Shown here one piece after another: positions 45,923-57,985 of a stretch of 64,000 bases of DNA. Origin of the DNA: Lobosporangium transversale (Eukaryota > Mortierellomycota > Mortierellomycetes > Mortierellales > Mortierellaceae). The stretch's first letter is position 1. Each line of letters opens with the position of its first letter. A program made the translations under genes and the position numbers. Location of the stretch: contig NW_019029011.1 of NCBI RefSeq assembly GCF_002105155.1, forward strand, positions 423,745 through 487,744, written 5' to 3'. Under the pieces are notes generated by a model. That model saw only the letters and a list, made by a program, of their open reading frames with translations. It did no database searches and was not told where the DNA came from.

Positions 45923-47540
45923 AATAGACTCGGCCCTTATTCTTCTTCATCGTCCGTATATGGTGCCTTCGTCTTTGACAAGGAGTAAGCTCTCAGAATC
46001 AATGCCCTCACTCAATATCTGCATCTCCGCTGCCAACTCTATTACACACCTGGCTGAAATGCTGGTGCATGAAGATTTCCTTAAGTATGTATGGAACTTT
46101 AGTACATTTGACATCTTCTTGGCGTCGCTGATCCACCTTACAAATTCCGCCTCGCTTGATATCTTCTTACAAAAGCAAGCGCGCAAGAATCTTGTCAAGA
46201 CCATTGCCTATATGAAGAACCTTGGGAGCCGCTGGTTCAATGCTGCAAAATTCTCTATGCTTCTCGAGGACCTGATGAATGCACATCTCAACTTTGATGA
46301 GTACAAGATGGATGATCATGCCTTTGAGTCGGAGGTAGCTGCCAAGGCTGGACAAATAGACTGTCCCTATCCAATCATGCTCAGAGACCAAACTCATCCT
46401 TCCGGGGGTACGCTCATGTTTTCACCAAAAGTTGTGGGCGGTCCTCAGACACCTCTTTCTGCGTCGAGCACACCATCCTCTTCACCTTCAACACCACTTA
46501 TTGTCAATCCAGATATCGTCCAAAATTCAAAATCGGGGTTCACTGGGCAGGATAACTCCAACTTTCAGAATGTTCAAAATTCTCCTATATCTGATGCTAA
46601 TATGCCTGCAACACATGGGTCAGTCAATGCGGCTGCTCAAACCGCTGCAAAACCGAAGAGGAGTCGCAAAGGAACGTCGAGCTCTCAACGCAACTCTTTA
46701 CTGTTTCAAGGAAATACGCCTTCGAGCTCTTCTATTGATCAACCCACCTTCACGTTTTCGTCTCTCTCAATCCCAGGAATGTTTACTCATGGTCAGGCTT
46801 TTGTGGATTATAGGCAGATCATGAACCAGCAGCAACCGCCTCATCCATCACCATCCCAAATCCAGTCAACACAGCAGCAACAGCAGCAGCAACAACAACA
46901 ACATCAGGAGCAACAATTACATGAATCACAACTCGCACAGCCGTTCTCTCTCACACCCCTATTTTCTTCGCCTCTGGCGTTGCAAGAGAGATGCACCCAG
47001 CACCAGCAAACACTCAACAACGACCAAAATCATCCCGTGGACCCAATTCAGCATTTACAACTTCAGCGACAACAGCAGTTCCTGCAGCATCAGCATGAAT
47101 TTATTCAGCAACAGCAGTTCATTCAACAGCATCGATTGAATATGCGTCTACAGGAACAACAGAAACAAGCTCAAGGAATGCCACAGCAACCGGAACAGCA
47201 ACAATATAAAGCATGCGATGACATATCCGATAACAAAAATTTTGTATCATCGCCAGTTTTTAATGCTAGCGAGACCCGCAGTCAGGAAGGTAGTAGCAGC
47301 GCTATTAGCAGCAGTTACGACAAAGCTGGAAACAATACCAATACAACAACGACGTCCACAAGTGCCAACACGGTAGGAGCAACCGAAAGTTACTCAAATC
47401 TGGCGCTGTTCTCGCCACAGGAGCTGATTCAGGACCCAAACATGGTTGCTGTTCCTAATCCGTTCTTTGGTATCCCAAATACCATCAATTGGGATGAGTG
47501 GAATCAATTCATTGCTAATACAACTCTTCAAAAGTTTTAG
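43649..47540 (+). CDS. Zn2Cys6 fungal transcription factor with Gln-rich C-terminus
   Basis: Four exons (43649..43701, 44107..44190, 44317..45770, 45928..47540) remain in phase and give 1067 residues. The 84-nt second exon completes a binuclear zinc cluster, Cys18-X2-Cys21-X6-Cys28-X6-Cys35-X2-Cys38-X6-Cys45 (ACDICRRKKVRCDGLQPSC). A basic linker KKRGPPKGYIEALENRLHRM follows and extends into a short coil. The fungal-specific regulatory domain lies at about 220-640: LIELYFTYVHPNIPVLHRP, RVWVMLGMATRMAQDLGMHR, LRKRLWWAVYVMDRWVSACM, ATIHISYYSALILLHRPYM. The C-terminal third is Ser/Thr-rich and then Gln-rich. It binds DNA in the nucleus, probably as a dimer; the closest relatives are Gal4-type regulators of carbon use, but targets cannot be told. 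The third intron ends in 32 A plus CCAATAG. Confidence 0.92.
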
Positions 47541-47559
47541 TTTGGATGCGATAAAATAG

Positions 47560-47590
<31 letters not shown>

Positions 47591-47781
47591 AAAGTTATCA
47601 TTATTTACTTGTATTATTTTACCCAGCACGTCGTGTAGTATAATATTTCCCATAGAAAAAAAATAATTCATCATGAAAAATAATAATAATAATAATAAAT
47701 AAAAAAAAATAAAAAAAAATAAAAAAAATAAAAAAAACATAAATATTCTATGTGTTCATTTTTTTATTATACTTTGTTCTT
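47541..47781. other. Convergent 3' flanks
   Basis: An A-run lies at 47561-47589, with AAT and AAAAAAT repeats near 47682-47740. These are the 3' ends of the Zn2Cys6 and GH63 genes. No gene seen. Confidence 0.5.
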
Positions 47782-50700
47782 TTAATTTCCCTTGATGGCG
47801 CCATTGGCATTACCGTTAAAAGCTGGGGGGGTTTCTTGACACTTGTCTCCGACTTGCTGAGCAATCATGGCCAGGAGACCTGTCCAGCCTGTTTGATGAG
47901 AGGCACCAAGTCCCCTGCCAGTCTCAGCATCAAAATATTCGTAAAACAAGACTAGATTCTTAAAGAATGGGTCCTTGTCAGTTTTGTCATGGCCACCGTT
48001 TGCGGGACGTCGATCCTGCTTGTTTTTGCGTACCAATCGCATCAGTCGAATTTCAATTTCCCAAGCAACTTCCTCGAGTGTTTTCATGATCCCAGATCCG
48101 GTAGGGCATTCGACCTTAAAGTCATTGCCATAAAAGTAATGGAATCTCTTCAAGCATACCACCAAGAGGTAAGTTGTAGGAAGCCAAATGGGACCCCTCC
48201 AATTAGAATTTCCTCCAAACATCCCCGAGTCTGACTCGGCTGGAAGATATTCGACCTTAAATTCTTGTCCGCACATCCACATACTTAGCGGATTGTTTTT
48301 GTGGAACTTGGAAAGGGATCGGATTCCAAAAGGTGAGAGAAACTCCTCTTCATCTAGGACGCGCTTTAGGATAGCACGAAGCATGGTTTGATCAACGAGC
48401 GCCAACAGCACAGATCCATTCTCTTTGCTGTCCTCCTTCTTGAACACTCGGGCCGGTCGATGTTTCTCACGGTAAGCAAGAAGCCATTCAAGACGACGGG
48501 TGAACCCTGGGAAGAGTTCGAGATATTCAGGGTCGAGTGACAGGACGGAGAATAGTGGAATCACTCCGACTTGGTGGATCAAAATGATTTTAGACATTTG
48601 AATGGTCAAAAAAAAAAAAAAAAAAAAAAAAATAGTTATAATCCCGAACGTGCATTCCATCAACATCTAAAGTCTTCCTTTTTTTATGTTCTCTTGGTTG
48701 GTTGTTCATTTATAAAAGCATCTGCTTTGAACGAGAGGATTGGCTTACCTAAACTGCGCGTCTTTAGACGCTGAGTGTTCCCACCCGGCCACGAGATGGA
48801 GTCATAAAAAAAGTTATCGGTCGTGTCCCAGAGGGATTTTTCCTCTCCACCGGATTGGTATGTCATCGCATCCGAGATATGGAAGAAGTGCTCTAAGAAT
48901 TTAGAGGCAATATCTTCGTATACAGGATTGCGTTTGGCCAACTCCAGAGCAATATGTAGCCTTATGTGTGACAAGTTATAGTAGAGTATCTTGGAGGTCA
49001 GAAATGGATAAATGGCCGTTGGGTAGAGGAAAAAACACGCTTGTGGTCATTGCCTATTGCTTACATGCAAAGTGAGAAGAAAGCCATCCAGGAAGTACCG
49101 TCGGCCTGACGAAGTGTAGCCCCATTGGGCAGAGGCTCTGATCGGTTGAAAAGACCAATATTATCCAGGCCAAGGAACCCACCTTCAAAGACATTGTTCC
49201 CTTCTGTGTCCTTTCGGTTTACCCACCTATACATATTGGAGACGCATTGACACAAAAGAGTAAGCTTCTTTGATCTCTCATGTGGTATGCACCATATTAT
49301 ATATATAATGCAACCTATACGGGATAAAGTATATTCGGTTACCAAGTGAAATTTAGCAACAATTTCTGGAAGACGCGTTCCAGAAAGAGGAAATCCTTGC
49401 GACCATAGAGCCGGTCTTCGGTCCTGAACACCTGAAATGCCGCCCAAGCATGAACAGCTATGAATGTTTCAAAATAAAAAATAAAAATAAAAATAAAAAA
49501 TAAAAAAAAATAAAAAATAAAAAAAAAATAGTGAGTAACAACATCATCATCATTATCAGTAAGTCAGAGGCCCAAAGGTAAGGATAGTCTTACGAGGATT
49601 GACATCTGAAAAATTCCATTCATAAGCAGGAATCTGGCCAGACGGGTGCATATACCACTCTCTCGTCAACAGGTCCAACTGATTTTTGGCAAATGTTGGG
49701 TCGACAATGGATAATGGGATCACATGAAACGCCATATCCCAGGCAGCAAAAAATGGATATTCCCACTTGTCAGGCATCGAAAGGATGTCATCAATGTAGA
49801 GATGTCTCCATTCCCTGTTACGCAAATCTTTGCGCTCAGGTGGAGGAGCCATTCCCACAGGATCTCCCTTGCGCCAGGATCGTTGATCGAAGTGATACCA
49901 TTGCTTCGACCATAGCATGCCTGCCAGGGCCTGCCGTTGAATCATCCGCATGTCCTCAGTCATGTTTTTGAGTGCCAAATTGCCATAAAATTCTTCAGCG
50001 TCCTGGATACGCTCCTTCAAAATCTTATCAAACTTTTTAGGAACGATACTCCCATGGCCTTCTTGGCGGCTCAAGCGCACCCGAACTTGTACATGTCCCC
50101 CTGCTGGAACTTTGTCGAATCTGTATACGCCACCAGCCTTTGTGCCATGGTAATCTTCTGTGTTCACTGCTTCCTTTTTGCCATTGATGATATACTCATG
50201 AAAACCGTCCTTGACATAAGGACTCCTGTTGGAGTCATTGAATAATCTTTGTGTATTTGACTCATTGTTGGTAAAGAGCAACTCAGGGCCATGTCCATGG
50301 TCGTGCTCGGCTGCTAAGGCTTCAAAATAAACCCATCGTTTCCCCAAGGTCTCATGATCTGCCTTGATTACGTGAGGGTGCACCTTCTTGAGTGATGGGA
50401 TCTGGACCTCCCCCTCTGGGAACCAAGACCAGGTATTACGGAACCAAATTTGAGGGATGATACACAAGGGTGCATCTTGGGGGCCTCGATTAAAAGCTGT
50501 GATCTTGATGAAGATATCATCCACGTCCTCATCATCCTTTGCATATTCGACAAAGACATCAAAGTACTTGTCCTGATCAAAAATCCCAGTGTCGAGAAGC
50601 TCAAACTCTGGATCCGTTCGGCCACGACGCGTGCTCTCTTGGACAAGTTGCTCATATGGGAACTCAGCTTGAGGGTACTTGTACAAATACTACATGTTAT

Positions 50701-51822
50701 GAGGCAGGATCGAAAGCCACAGGAAGAGATAAAGAGGTAAGTGTCAGTGATGATTAATCTGGTGTCTTTCTCATTCAAACTTTTATTTTGCTAAGCCCGG
50801 TCTGTCTAAATCTTAATCTTATTTGATTTCAAATTCCTCTCTCAGTCTCATAAGCCTCAATTTGCTTACTTTCATGTACGAGTGAGTGGGTGTATTATCC
50901 AGGTAGTAATACAGTTCCTTGACATCTTCACCATGGTTGCCTATTTTTTTTAGATTTACAAAAAGTTATAGCTTAATAAGCATCCGAGTGGCTTCTAAAA
51001 AGCGCTTAGGAGTATCAGGCACTTATGCTAGTAGTGTCTTCGTTTCTAAAAGCCATTGATCAGCATTTTATCAAACCTTCATGATTGGTTAGGCCATAAA
51101 GTCGTTCTTTCAGGATCTTGTCTTGCCCATTCCAAAGCGCCACAGAAAAACAGAGTCGTTGATGGTTGTCAGACAAGCCTGCAAGACCATCTTCTCCCCA
51201 ACGGTACGTCCTGGATCGTGCATGATCATGAGGGAAGAAACGCCAGGCATCACCGTCACCACTATAATCCTCGCGGACCTAGTTTTTTTTTTTTTTTTTT
51301 TTTTGACCGTTGAAGTGAATCAATGTCAATGAAAAACCAATTCGGCTTCTACTCCTCCGAAGTGTACGACTTTATATAAATAAAGAAGAGGTCAAAGCAT
51401 CGCCCAGCTTTATATGCTAATATGCCCATTGTTTTACTATGACAATTTTATCACTTACTGTAGCCTGGAAGTGTGAGAAAAAAAAAAAGTTGACAAAGAT
51501 AATGGTTAGAAGATCTTTCTATCAGTAAGTCAAACAGGATACCTGTACAATAATGATTTACTGCGTTGAAGATGTATTTCTGTTCATTACCCACTGACGT
51601 TCAGAGAGGTATGGGCCCCATCTAATAATGAATAATAGGTTAATAACACCAATACAAACATTTATTCTACTGTTCAAATGTTCAAAAAAAAAAAAAAAAA
51701 ATTCAATGTGACCAAATAAGGTTTATGTGTTCTCACCTCATCCAATGCTTGCTACGCTCATTTGATTGGGCCAATCGCTTCATTTCAGTCGAGGAATCAG
51801 GTGGAATGACTTTGGGCTTCAT
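47782..51822 (-). CDS. Glycoside hydrolase family 63 protein (mannosyl-oligosaccharide glucosidase-like)
   Basis: Ten exons give 922 residues: 51822..51737, 51621..51591, 51464..51459, 51278..51077, 50940..50870, 50689..49594, 49457..49343, 49226..49065, 48960..48749, 48569..47782. The third exon is a 6-nt microexon (Ala-Thr). No signal peptide precedes [18 protein letters not shown], so it is probably cytosolic, unlike ER glucosidase I. Motifs run [149 protein letters not shown], and a C-terminal [13 protein letters not shown]. These mark the microbial GH63 subgroup with an (alpha/alpha)6 barrel. Members hydrolyse alpha-glucosidic or related glycosidic bonds; the substrate here is unproved. 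Exon 4 uses a weak GTTTGA donor. Confidence 0.9.
51459..51464 (-). other. 6-nt microexon (GCTACA) in the GH63 gene
   Basis: On the minus strand TTCCAG precedes and GTAAGT follows the hexamer GCTACA, both ideal splice sites. Inserting its two codons (Ala-Thr) between exon 2 (SERQW) and exon 4 (VREDYS) restores QW-A-T-VREDYS, where GH63 relatives have QW(G/A)TVREDYS. Without it the conserved segment would lack two residues. Confidence 0.8.
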
Positions 51823-53896
51823 TTGTAATAACACACTCTAGCAGGCGTGGTCAACGAAATTAGAAATGGAAAGAGTGAGTGTGCGTAAAGGTGATATTAT
51901 TAAATTAAAACCGATACTGAGGTGATAATAGAAAACAAAGAGCGAGAGGAAAGTGAAGAGGAGAGAGGAGAAGAAGGAGAGGAGAAGAAGGCGAGAGAAG
52001 AGAGAAGGAATAGAAAGAGAGTTGATGAATAATAAAATCTCCCTAAACTAGTCGAGCATATTCAAGACATTAGGGACCGAAATATCCGCAAAACAAAAAA
52101 CGCGACGGTATTGGCTCGTTCGCATTTACAGAAAAACGCGCCATGCATGCATGCATTTGCGTATCCATGAGAAAGATAATCACAATCTAGAGGATTACGC
52201 CTCCTCTGTCCGTGTGTAAAGCATACATGTGACAAATAGGGAAAGTGAACTGGATTTTAACCGTCATGAGAAAGGCTGGTTTTTACCCTACTGATGAAAA
52301 GTTGTAATAGAAACTGAATTTAACACGAATGGAGCTGCCCATTTGGGTATAGGTGTTTGGGCCTGAAACCATCGTCTGTTGCTTATCGTTGAATACCTAC
52401 AAGCCAGAATCCGTCTTTTCGGAGACACTACTCCTGAATCGTGGCGCACAAGGTTATCGTGTTGGGCGAAAAGGTCCTGTGTATGCTTGCTAATGTTATT
52501 TTCCAATATAAAAGCGGTAAATCCTTGCAGACGATTTTGATTGAACGGAGTGTTGTAAGCTGTAGAGTAGCTTTGTCGCAATTATCAGCTGAAGGTGTGA
52601 CCATTGTTCTATGGATTTATTCGCAAGGACAACATCTTTTCCCTCTCTCCGTGGAAGGGTCCTTTATAGCACTATTTACTGAAGGAAGAACATGGGAAGT
52701 GGCACATTGTACAGGGAGGCCGAGGTCTTTTTCACCCCTCTTCTGTAGATCATTACATTGTGCTATGCATTTAGTTGCAACATGAATATTTTAAGCCATA
52801 CTGCTTGCAACTCATCATACATGTAATCCTCTCACAACGTGCGTTGGCAAAATCCTTAAATGGAAGAGCTGCCTTAACTATCTTCTACAAGGTCCAAGAT
52901 TGGATGTGTTTGAAAAGTACGTCAGCAAGCGAAGGAAGCCCTAGGGGTGAGACCGAGGAGGAAGACTGGGTTAAGAAGACAGTGAGTTCTGACAACGACT
53001 TCTGGCAGAAGTTGCAGCCCCGTATACAAGCTGCAGTCATGAGTGAGAAGATAACAAGGCCCGATTTGGACTATCCCGGCCTACTAGAGCAAAGGAAAAC
53101 AGCGTTACAGAAGCTGCACCCCTTCTAACGTTCGGGTTTACTACGACTGTCTATGGCCTCATGAGCACTTCCAAGGTTGCATCTGAGTTTATCGTTGATG
53201 CCGATAGGCAGCCAACTTAAAGATTCAAGTCCTCCTCTCATAACTCCTGCTAGTTTTACTGATGTGTTGTTTTTGATATCGAACGAAATATGCGTTCTCT
53301 TTCGAAACATAGAGGCATAATGTCCAGATTTCGATTCGATACAACTGGCCGTTCGAAAGATAGAATGATAAAATATATCAAAAGTTACATTATCAAATAC
53401 CTGAAGTCAATTTTTCAAATGAAGAGACTAACAAGTTCATATCGGCCCCACAGTTTCTTCGCAGATATAATATGGGAGTAAAAGACATCATACAGCCTAA
53501 GGTCTAGCAATAGCCCTTGGTCTCACTGAATACTGTCTCATCAACCGAGAGGAAAAGCCGGCTCGTGGCCGTCCTCAACCATGTTAAAGCTTCTTCATGG
53601 TCCCCAAAGTTCCTACAAAACACTTGGGGCCCCTAAACTGGCGCTGCCGAGGATGTCTCCGAATCAGCAATCATCTCAAGCCATCTCACACAAAGTCCAT
53701 AAGTCTATCACCCACTTCCAACGACGTCAAATTCTACACAAGTGTTCTTGCGTCCTCCGCCGAGCGCTTTTACAATGTTCGCTGACGCTACATCAACCTA
53801 CGGAGTAATTATCACATCTCCCACGACATAGACGTTCAGTATCTCAACAGATATGTAGAATTACAGTGATGGTGTTAGCACTGCTCATAAAGAATC
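51823..53896. other. Gene-poor region with decayed open frames
   Basis: From 51823 to 52030 lies the purine-rich upstream region of the GH63 gene. From 52290 to 53880, frames of 60-117 codons (for example 52441-52785 and 52775-53128) change frame repeatedly and show no clear family motif. They probably belong to the decayed transposon whose tail is recognisable at 53897-54235. Confidence 0.35.
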
Positions 53897-54235
53897 GTGC
53901 TGTGCTACACATATTTTGGTGTTACAGCCGGACTTTTTAGCGCAGTGCTCTGCTGGAGAAAAATATGGGCAGGGCAACAAATCGTATTTTACCTAAAGTT
54001 CCATTGCGGATTGAACTTCATTGAAATGTTCTGGGGTACAAACAGATACTTTACCAAAGCACGTTGTAATTACGCCTTTCAAAGGACTACGAGAAATAAA
54101 ATCGAAGGCATTTGCTCCTCAAGAAATAGACATGATGCAAAAAGTGTTTCGCCACAAGACGTAAACCTGCAAATTGGGATCTGGTTTAAGTCTGGTTATA
54201 TTCGCAACCCTAAATATAACAATGATATCATGTAG
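53897..54235 (+). pseudogene. C-terminal relic of a DDE transposase (Tc1/mariner-like DDE_3)
   Basis: A 112-codon frame includes FYLKFHCGLNFIEMFWGTNR, then YFTKARCNYAF. Fungal DDE_3-type transposases have PK(F/Y)HCELNFIExFWGxxKRY at the third catalytic acidic residue, so the match is to the enzyme's C-terminal part. The rest of the catalytic domain was not found in an open frame upstream. A dead, partial copy. Confidence 0.5.
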
Positions 54236-54240
54236 AATTA

Positions 54241-55353
54241 AGTTGTCATGATTTTTGTCTCTATGTAAAATGACAATACAATACATGAACATTCAGATTT
54301 TGTGTCGATAAAGCTCTCATAAAAAATGGCTTTTTTTTTTATCTAGCTGCCATAAGGAGAAAGAAAAGCCATTTCCCTTGTTGGTCAATTTTTATGCAGC
54401 TAGATGTGGGGCACTGTTGGCATACTTCAGGGTAAGGGAAGAAAAAAAGTATGTTGCTCCAAGATAGTCTTTAAGGTTCAGCCATGCAAGCTGATCTATT
54501 TTATCACCACGCCTTGTGTACACGACTGTGCCCTGTTCCAGGAAAAGTGATGCACTGTTGTTTTGGCGCATGACAACTCGATATTATCTAGGAGCGAAGA
54601 CTGGAGACTAGATAATGCCATGGCTCTTGTTTATGTTCGCTTCCGAATGGACACAACCAATTACGCCACATCAAATGCTAGGCTGTTGGGCTCGAAGAGA
54701 TGAAAATAAAAGTATTGCAACTCGGGGCGTCGATCCCTAGAACGGGAGAGAATGTAGTATAGGGAGAGGATGGAAATGGAAAGACGGTTGCAGCGCCGCT
54801 AACTGTCCACTTTTTTGCTCAAGTGCCAGCAAGAGTAGAGAGAAGAGAGAAGCCTCACCCCAACTAGGCTCTAGTGGAGGACGAGGAAGTGTCAGTTTTG
54901 CACTGCTCCACTGAATGCAGGAAACACGCTTTCGAAGGTTTCAAAGATGAAGTGGATACCAGGAAAATAGTTATTTGCTTCCAATCCTATTCTCCGTGGA
55001 AAATAATAACCGAAGATTGAGCTTGTTTTAATAACACTTTTGTATAGACAAATGTGCCTGTATTGTTTATATGCAATTAGGCGGCGAAATACGCAATACA
55101 GCTTTGTGGATGTGGACTAAAACGAACATCTTTGTGTAACGTTAGATAACGATCAAAACCAACGCTAAAAATTCTTGCAAGGGTCATTCTCGAAACCTTG
55201 TCGAGGAAGATCCCTCGCCGTTATATAAAGACTAGCAGTTGAGTTCCAATTCTGTCCCATCCCTGCCTTTCTCTTCTTTTCTTCCTTCAATTCTTTCTCC
55301 CTCTTTTGTAATTTTTTCCTTCTAAGTTCTTCGCTGTATATATTTCATTTCAT
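54241..55353. other. Intergenic: GH20 upstream region
   Basis: A short imperfect palindrome surrounds 54330-54410 (GGCTTTTTTTTTTATCTAGCTGCC and AAAGCC...GCAGCTAGAT). The core promoter lies at 55222. No gene seen. Confidence 0.4.
55222..55229 (+). promoter_or_regulatory. TATA box of the GH20 gene
   Basis: TATATAAA lies 125 bp upstream of the ATG, followed by a CT-rich leader that ends in a TATATATTTC stretch just before the start. Confidence 0.6.
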
Positions 55354-57383
55354 ATGCACGCCGGTCTTTCGTCCTTACTGTGCGTGGCGGCGCTTGTTCT
55401 GACAGCCGCCATAGCCCAGCCAGCCTTTGCTGCTGCCTCCAATCCCCCAAGCCAGGTAATCCAAGGTATCCCCGCTGTCAACCCGGTCAAACAGCCCTGG
55501 ATCTGGCCTCTCCCTCAGAATTGGGAGCGTGGCTCCAACACGCTCAAGGTCTCTGAGCGTATCCGCTTCGAGGGCAAGGGTGCTCGCCAGCCTATCATCT
55601 CTAAAGCCATTAAGCGTTACCAAAACCTCATGTTCAAGAAGGAGGACTACCCCATGATACCCTACAACTGGTCCACTACTGACAATAAGCCTTCTCGTTC
55701 TTCTCTGAACACGGTCGTCATTGATATCGAGACCACAGACGATCACCTCGACATGGACACGGATGAGAGTTATACTTTGACTATTCCCGTCAATGGCAAG
55801 GCTGTCATCCAGGCTGAGACTATCTACGGCGCCCTCCATGGTCTTGAGACTCTCTCTCAGCTTATCCAGTACTTCCCCGAGCGCCGCTCTTACTATATCC
55901 CCAATGTTCCTTGGAAGATCTCTGACTTTCCCAAGTACAAGCACCGTGGTATTTTGCTCGATACCTCTCGTCACTACTATACCGTCCAAGAGATCGAGAA
56001 GATCATCGATAGTAAGCAATAACCCCTTGACTCGACCATACGCCATGAGTACAAGGATTGAATGTTTGACTTGTGTAATTTACCGTTGTATTCCTCACCT
56101 CCAATAGCCCTGTCCTGGAACAAGCTCAACGTTTTCCATTGGCACATGCTTGACTCGACCTCGTTTCCTTACGTTTCCAAGAAGTACCCCGAGCTTGCTG
56201 CCAAGGGTGCCTACTCGCCGCGCCACGTCTACACGGCCAAGGACATTAGGCAAATTGTCCAGTACGCCAAGGAGCGTGGCGTCCGTGTCATCCCTGAAAT
56301 GGAGGCCCCCGGCCACAGCACTGCCTGGGGCTATGGTAAGTTGAAATTCAATCAAACTACAAGCGACAGTCAAACAAAATCTAAATTGTGAGAGAGTTGA
56401 GAGAGTTGAGAGAGTCGAGAGAGTTGAGAGAGTCGAGAGAGTCGAGAGAGTTGAGAGAGAGGATTCTTACCGGTTATACTTCGCTCTCCCCGTCCCTGCA
56501 ACTTTTCGTTTGTTTGCCTGTAGGTATCCCAGAGATCGCTTCCTGCCTCAACACTCAGCCTTACTTTGGTTACACGGTCCAGCCTCCTGCCGGCCAGCTC
56601 AATATTGCCCATCCTAAGACAAAGGAGGTTGTCTATGGCTTAATTGACGAGTGGGCTGAGCTCTTCCCTGACTCATTCTTCCATGCCGCGGGCGATGAGG
56701 TCATCATGCAGTGCTGGTCCAACGACACGTACATTACTGACTATTTGAAAAAGAACAACCAGACACTGATGGAGCTCTTTGAAGAGTTTGTTCTCGACAT
56801 GGAGGACCACGTCCGCCAGAAAAACAAGACGGTCATGGTCTGGCAAGAGATGCTGCTCGAGTACCATTTTAACCTGCCCAAGGATACCGTCATTCAAGTC
56901 TGGATCGGCTCTGAGGGTGTTAAGGAGGTCACCGAGAAGGGCTACAAGACAATCGTTTCAGCTCAGAACTTCTGGTATCTAGACCTTGGATTCGGTCGTC
57001 CTCGCTCCAACCCATATCCTGAGGTGCAGGGCGCTGGCTTTAATCACTGGAATCGTGTCTACTCGTATGATATGCGCGCCAACCTGACCAAGGAAGAGGC
57101 CGACTTGATCCTGGGTGCCGAGGCCACCATGTGGGGTGAGCTTGCAGATCCCAATAATATCGAGGACCGTCTGTGGCCCCGTGCTGCTGCTTTTGCCGAG
57201 CGTCTGTGGTCCGGCTATGAGAATCTAAAAGGAGAGTCCCTCATCAGCGCTGATGCCATCCTCCGCCTGCTGCCTTGGCGTGAGCGCTTGGTCCTCCGTG
57301 GCGTCCGTGCTGGCCCTCTGAATCAGGGTTTCTGTACACGCAACCCTCTGGACTGCTTCCAACCTCCTAATCCTAACAAGTAA
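55354..57383 (+). CDS. Secreted beta-N-acetylhexosaminidase (GH20)
   Basis: Three exons (55354..56011, 56108..56335, 56524..57383) give 581 residues. A signal peptide (MHAGLSSLLCVAALVLTAAI, then AQPAFAAA) is followed by the zincin-like N-domain (IYGALHGLETLSQLIQYF) and the barrel: YKHRGILLDTSRHYYTVQEI, WNKLNVFHWHMLDSTSFPYV, GVRVIPEMEAPGHSTAWGYG, and the catalytic pair Asp353-Glu354 in FFHAAGDEV. Later motifs are MVWQEMLLE, WYLDLGFGRP, GAEATMWGELAD and RAAAFAERLWSG. GH20 enzymes remove terminal GlcNAc or GalNAc by substrate-assisted catalysis; in fungi they finish chitin breakdown and aid hyphal growth. The usual GGDE is AGDE here, but both catalytic acids remain. The second intron contains a 9-bp minisatellite. 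Confidence 0.93.
56388..56461 (+). repeat. 9-bp minisatellite in the GH20 second intron
   Basis: About eight head-to-tail copies of AGAGAG(T)(T/C)G occupy the middle of the 188-nt intron. Read through in frame it would encode Arg-Glu-Leu/Ser triplets, but an in-frame TGA at 56389-56391, 54 nt into the intron, precedes the array. Confidence 0.85.
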
Positions 57384-57661
57384 CTATCTCCAATACAATG
57401 TGGGAGAAGGGCAGCAATATTCTTCCTGTTGATGACGGAGAGTTTATGAAGAAGCATCATTCATTTAGAGATCGAAGGCTAAAAACTTCATTCTTGGGCA
57501 CTGCAAGGTAGAGATGAAATCCGTGTGCGTGCCTCGTGGAGAGTCTTCATGTAATATTTAGCATAACCCTTAATCGATAACAGATTGACTTGCCGTACTA
57601 TAAACTATTCTACCATATAATTCATTTTTAGCACTTTACTTATAAGTGAAGTACCCAGAAA

Positions 57662-57693
<32 letters not shown>

Positions 57694-57953
57694 GAAGTGC
57701 AAAGTCTGTTGACGCGAAGTCAGATGTCAAATCAGATCAAGATGTGCCAAGCAAAATTGCTAGAGATATAGATTTGTTGTTACACTAACTGAAATAACGC
57801 TTCGCCCAAATTCCATTGTAGCGATGTCACTTTTTAGTCGACTCATGTTTTTCAACATCTTTTTGAAGTTCACACCCCAATGACAAAGAGCTTCAAGTGA
57901 TTTTGATACATTTGTTTTTAAAATACACAAAAACCTAAATTAAAATCTATGCA

Positions 57954-57985
<32 letters not shown>

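Noticed and set aside
54330-54410. Short palindrome around GGCAGCTAGAT as a possible transposon end or terminator
   Set aside because: It is imperfect, with no target duplication and no adjacent coding sequence; too weak to call.
55375-56046. 223-codon minus-strand frame opposite GH20 exon 1
   Set aside because: It is the antisense shadow of a codon-biased exon (repetitive Leu/Val/Asp text, no motif); the + strand frame carries clear GH20 motifs.
56388-56523. Alternative start of the GH20 third exon at an RELRELRES repeat
   Set aside because: This is intron minisatellite sequence. A GTAAGT donor and TGTAG acceptor bracket it, and GH20 homology resumes exactly after the acceptor.
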